Of a DNA stretch of 39,671 nucleotides, positions 37,270-39,671 are shown piece by piece (position 1 is the stretch's first letter; every line of letters starts with the position of its first letter). Position numbers and translations under genes: made by a program. The stretch comes from Bacillota bacterium (GTDB lineage Bacteria > Bacillota > Limnochordia > DTU087). The stretch covers positions 1 to 39,671 of the forward strand of contig JAAYGR010000052.1 in the NCBI GenBank assembly GCA_012727675.1, in the 5' to 3' direction. The notes under the pieces are model-generated. The model saw only the letters and a list, made by a program, of their open reading frames with translations. It did no database searches and was not told where the DNA came from.

Positions 37270-38631
37270 TTATCTGTCCTGCTGTTCTTTTTCCTTAGAC
37301 CCGCTGGATCCTTCCTTCCCCCGGCAAGCGGGCCACCTCTCCATTAGCTTTTCCTCAAACCCCTCATTGGAGGGCTCGTAAAACCTTGCATCTTTAATGT
37401 CATCTGGTAAGTACTGCTGCTCCACCCAATGATGGGGAAAATCATGGGGATAGAGATAGCCGATGCCGTGGCCCAAGACCTCTGCCCCGGCATAATGGGC
37501 ATCCCGCAGGTGCTTTGGAGGCGGTAGGTTGCCGGTCTTTTCCACCATTTCATACGCCCGGGCAATCCCCATATAGGCGGAGTTGCTCTTAGGCGCAGTA
37601 GCTAAATACACAGCAGCCTGGGACAGGATAATCTTGGCCTCCGGCATCCCCACCCGTTCCGCGGCCTGGGCTGCCGCATTGGCCACCACCAATGCCTGGG
37701 GATCAGCCATACCGATATCTTCAGCGGCTGCTATCACCAGCCGCCTGGCGATAAAGCGAAAATCTTCTCCCCCCATCAGCATTCTCGCCATCCAGTACAA
37801 AGCTGCCTGGGGATCGGAACCCCTGATGCTCTTAATCAAACAGGAGACCATGTCGTAGTGAGCATCACCGGCCCGGTCATAGCCGATAATCCTTGTCTGC
37901 AAAACCTCCTTAAGAAGGCTGCGGTCAACGAGCCGCACCCCTTCGCTGTCCTGCTCAGCCATCTGAACCGCCAGCTCCAGACTGTTCAAGGCAACCCTGG
38001 CATCACCGTCGGCAGCTTCGGCAAGGTATAGCAGCTCATTTTCATCCATCTGCACTTGGTATTGCCCTAGACCTCGGGCTTCATCCTTCAATGCCCGCCG
38101 CAGAATCCGCATGATACTTTCAGTGGACAAAGGCTCCAGCTGCACCACCCGGGAACGGGACAAAAGGGCTCTGTTGATTGTAAAAAAGGGGTTTTCAGTA
38201 GTTGCCCCGATAAGTACCAAAAGCCCTTCCTCCACAAAGGGCAGAAGGGCATCCTGCTGTGCTTTGTTGAAACGGTGAATCTCATCTAGAAAGAGCTTAG
38301 TCCCCTGACCGTAGAGCCGGCGCCGCTCTTCTGCTTCCTCAACCACTGTCCTAATATCTTTAACCGTTGCCATTACGGCATTGAGCCGGACAAAGTAGGA
38401 CTTGGTCATGTTAGCAATTACCGAGGCCAAGGCCGTCTTCCCGGTCCCGGGAGGGCCGTATAAAATCAAGGATTGGAGCTGATCCTGTAGAATAGCCCGG
38501 CGCAAAAAGCTCCCGTGACCCAGGATTTTCTCCTGCCCTTCAAACTCATCCAAAGTACGGGGCCGCATCCGCACAGCCAGGGGAGCCCTCTGCCTTATGA
38601 TTTCCCGGCTTGCATGTTCAAAAAGGTCCAA
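37270..38631 (-). CDS. rarA: Replication-associated recombination protein A (RarA/MgsA ATPase)
   Basis: LAVRMRPRTLDEFEGQEKILG, LILYGPPGTGKTALASVIA, LFLDEIHRFNKAQQDALLPFVEEG, GATTENPFFTINRALLSRSRV. Confidence 0.96.
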   Translation of the reverse strand: MDLFEHASREIIRQRAPLAVRMRPRTLDEFEGQEKILGHGSFLRRAILQDQLQSLILYGPPGTGKTALASVIANMTKSYFVRLNAVMATVKDIRTVVEEAEERRRLYGQGTKLFLDEIHRFNKAQQDALLPFVEEGLLVLIGATTENPFFTINRALLSRSRVVQLEPLSTESIMRILRRALKDEARGLGQYQVQMDENELLYLAEAADGDARVALNSLELAVQMAEQDSEGVRLVDRSLLKEVLQTRIIGYDRAGDAHYDMVSCLIKSIRGSDPQAALYWMARMLMGGEDFRFIARRLVIAAAEDIGMADPQALVVANAAAQAAERVGMPEAKIILSQAAVYLATAPKSNSAYMGIARAYEMVEKTGNLPPPKHLRDAHYAGAEVLGHGIGYLYPHDFPHHWVEQQYLPDDIKDARFYEPSNEGFEEKLMERWPACRGKEGSSGSKEKEQQDR

Positions 38632-38664
38632 TCTTTTTCCTCCCCTCTGCCGTTATGGCCTGCC

Positions 38665-39405
38665 CTAAAGGCATGAACCCCGTTCCAAAAGATCTCTAAC
38701 CACTACACTTGCGGCAATCAGCCCGGCTACCGGCGGGACAAAGGCGATGCTGCCCGGCGGCTGCCTATTTGGTGAGCCCTTCCCTTCATCATCACCGACA
38801 CCCTCCGGCGGCCTTTGGGGAAGCTCAGGGGAAAAGACCACCTTTACGCCCTTGGTTATGCCCAAGTCCCGCAGGCCTTTCCTCACCACCCGGGCCAGGG
38901 GGTCGTTGTATGTTTCAGAGATATCTACAACCTGAAAAGCCGCGGGGTCCAGTTTCCTGCCGGCGCCCATGACAGAGATGATGGGAATGCCCCGAGATAC
39001 ACACCCGCTGATTAGGCCAACCTTAGACCGCACCGAGTCGATGGCATCGATGACATAATCAAAATCTTCATTCAAGAACTCACCTTCCCGTTCCGGTTGA
39101 AAAAACTCACGGCTTATTTCCACCCGGCAGTCGGGATTGATGTCTCTGATCCTCGCCTCCATTACATCAACCTTGTAGAGCCCTACAGTGCTGGAGAGTG
39201 CATGGAGCTGCCGGTTGATATTAGTCACATCAACCCGGTCAAAATCCACCATAGTCAAGGACCCTATCCCCGACCGGGCTAGGGCCTCTGCTGCAAAAGA
39301 CCCTACCCCTCCAATACCAAAAACCGCGACCTTAGAAGCTGCTAAGACCGCTAGGCCCTGTTTTCCGATCAAGAGCTCTGTCCGAGCGAATCTATGGGGC
39401 ATCAT
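38665..39405 (-). CDS. tcdA: tRNA threonylcarbamoyladenosine dehydratase (TcdA, E1-like)
   Basis: RFARTELLIGKQGLAVLAASKVAVFGIGGVGSFAAEALARSGIGSLTMVDFDRVDVTNINRQLHAL, GAGRKLDPAAFQVVDISETYNDPLARVVRKGLR. Confidence 0.95.
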   Translation of the reverse strand: MMPHRFARTELLIGKQGLAVLAASKVAVFGIGGVGSFAAEALARSGIGSLTMVDFDRVDVTNINRQLHALSSTVGLYKVDVMEARIRDINPDCRVEISREFFQPEREGEFLNEDFDYVIDAIDSVRSKVGLISGCVSRGIPIISVMGAGRKLDPAAFQVVDISETYNDPLARVVRKGLRDLGITKGVKVVFSPELPQRPPEGVGDDEGKGSPNRQPPGSIAFVPPVAGLIAASVVVRDLLERGSCL

Positions 39406-39444
39406 TATCCGGCATCCTTTGCTAGATCTTTAGTAAATATAGAT

Positions 39445-39497
39445 AAGGCTAGGCTTTCCACCCGCCAGTTTACCTGACTGATGCAAACCCTAGCCTT
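39445..39497 (-). terminator. Possible terminator after the 6S-like RNA
   Basis: Minus strand AAGGCTAGG ... CCTAGCCTT stem followed by AT-rich ATCTATATTTACT. Confidence 0.5.
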
Positions 39498-39671
39498 GAA
39501 AACCCCACCATGCCGCTATTTTCCTGACCGTTAATGAACCTGCACTTGGCAGGTGGGTGCCCTCCTGATTGCTTTGTGTGTCCTCCCGCAGAGGCTTACA
39601 CGCCACAACCAGAGTCCAGGCTCCCTATGTTATGGTGTTGGCTCATAACATAGTCAGATTGACCACGCACA
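39498..39671 (-). ncRNA. ssrS: Candidate 6S RNA, 5' end probably beyond window edge
   Basis: Non-coding segment upstream of tcdA, the position of 6S-1/bsrA in B. subtilis (aspS-6S-tcdA-rarA). Contains 10-bp hairpin CTATGTTATG/CATAACATAG (39653-39625), terminal hairpin GTGTaaGCCTCtgcgGGAGGacACAC, and CACCCACCTG...GCAGGTTCA resembling the 3' part of E. coli 6S. Confidence 0.55.

Overview
39.7-kb window from an endospore-forming Firmicute (Clostridia-like, fairly high GC). About 43 annotated genes plus one candidate short ORF are all read from the minus strand. They are mostly core loci: ispA-xseB-xseA, a TsaD-like paralog, nusB, DUF2273/amaP/asp23, accC-accB, the complete spoIIIAH-AA operon, a CD1247-type zinc-ribbon protein, efp, pepP, aroQ, a fused aroK-aroB, aroC, tldE-tldD, yqeG, sigK, a U32 peptidase/tRNA hydroxylase, mltG, yrzB, ruvX, an AKR/ferredoxin protein, a baseplate J-like membrane protein, ireB, alaS, an AI-2E-family permease, mnmA-iscU-iscS-iscR, rarA and tcdA. 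No mobile elements, CRISPR arrays or tRNAs were seen. The best non-coding leads are: (i) a conserved-looking leader with its own sigma-A promoter immediately downstream of ispA at the left edge, the classic position of the OLE RNA gene; (ii) a probable 6S RNA at the right edge upstream of tcdA; (iii) an unusual alaS leader with a consensus promoter, a 47-aa Ala-containing short ORF overlapping the alaS start by ATGA, a U-tract hairpin and a G-quadruplex motif in place of a recognisable T-box; (iv) a perfect inverted repeat at the start of the iscR transcript, a likely Rrf2 operator. All family assignments come from reading the translations; no searches were run.
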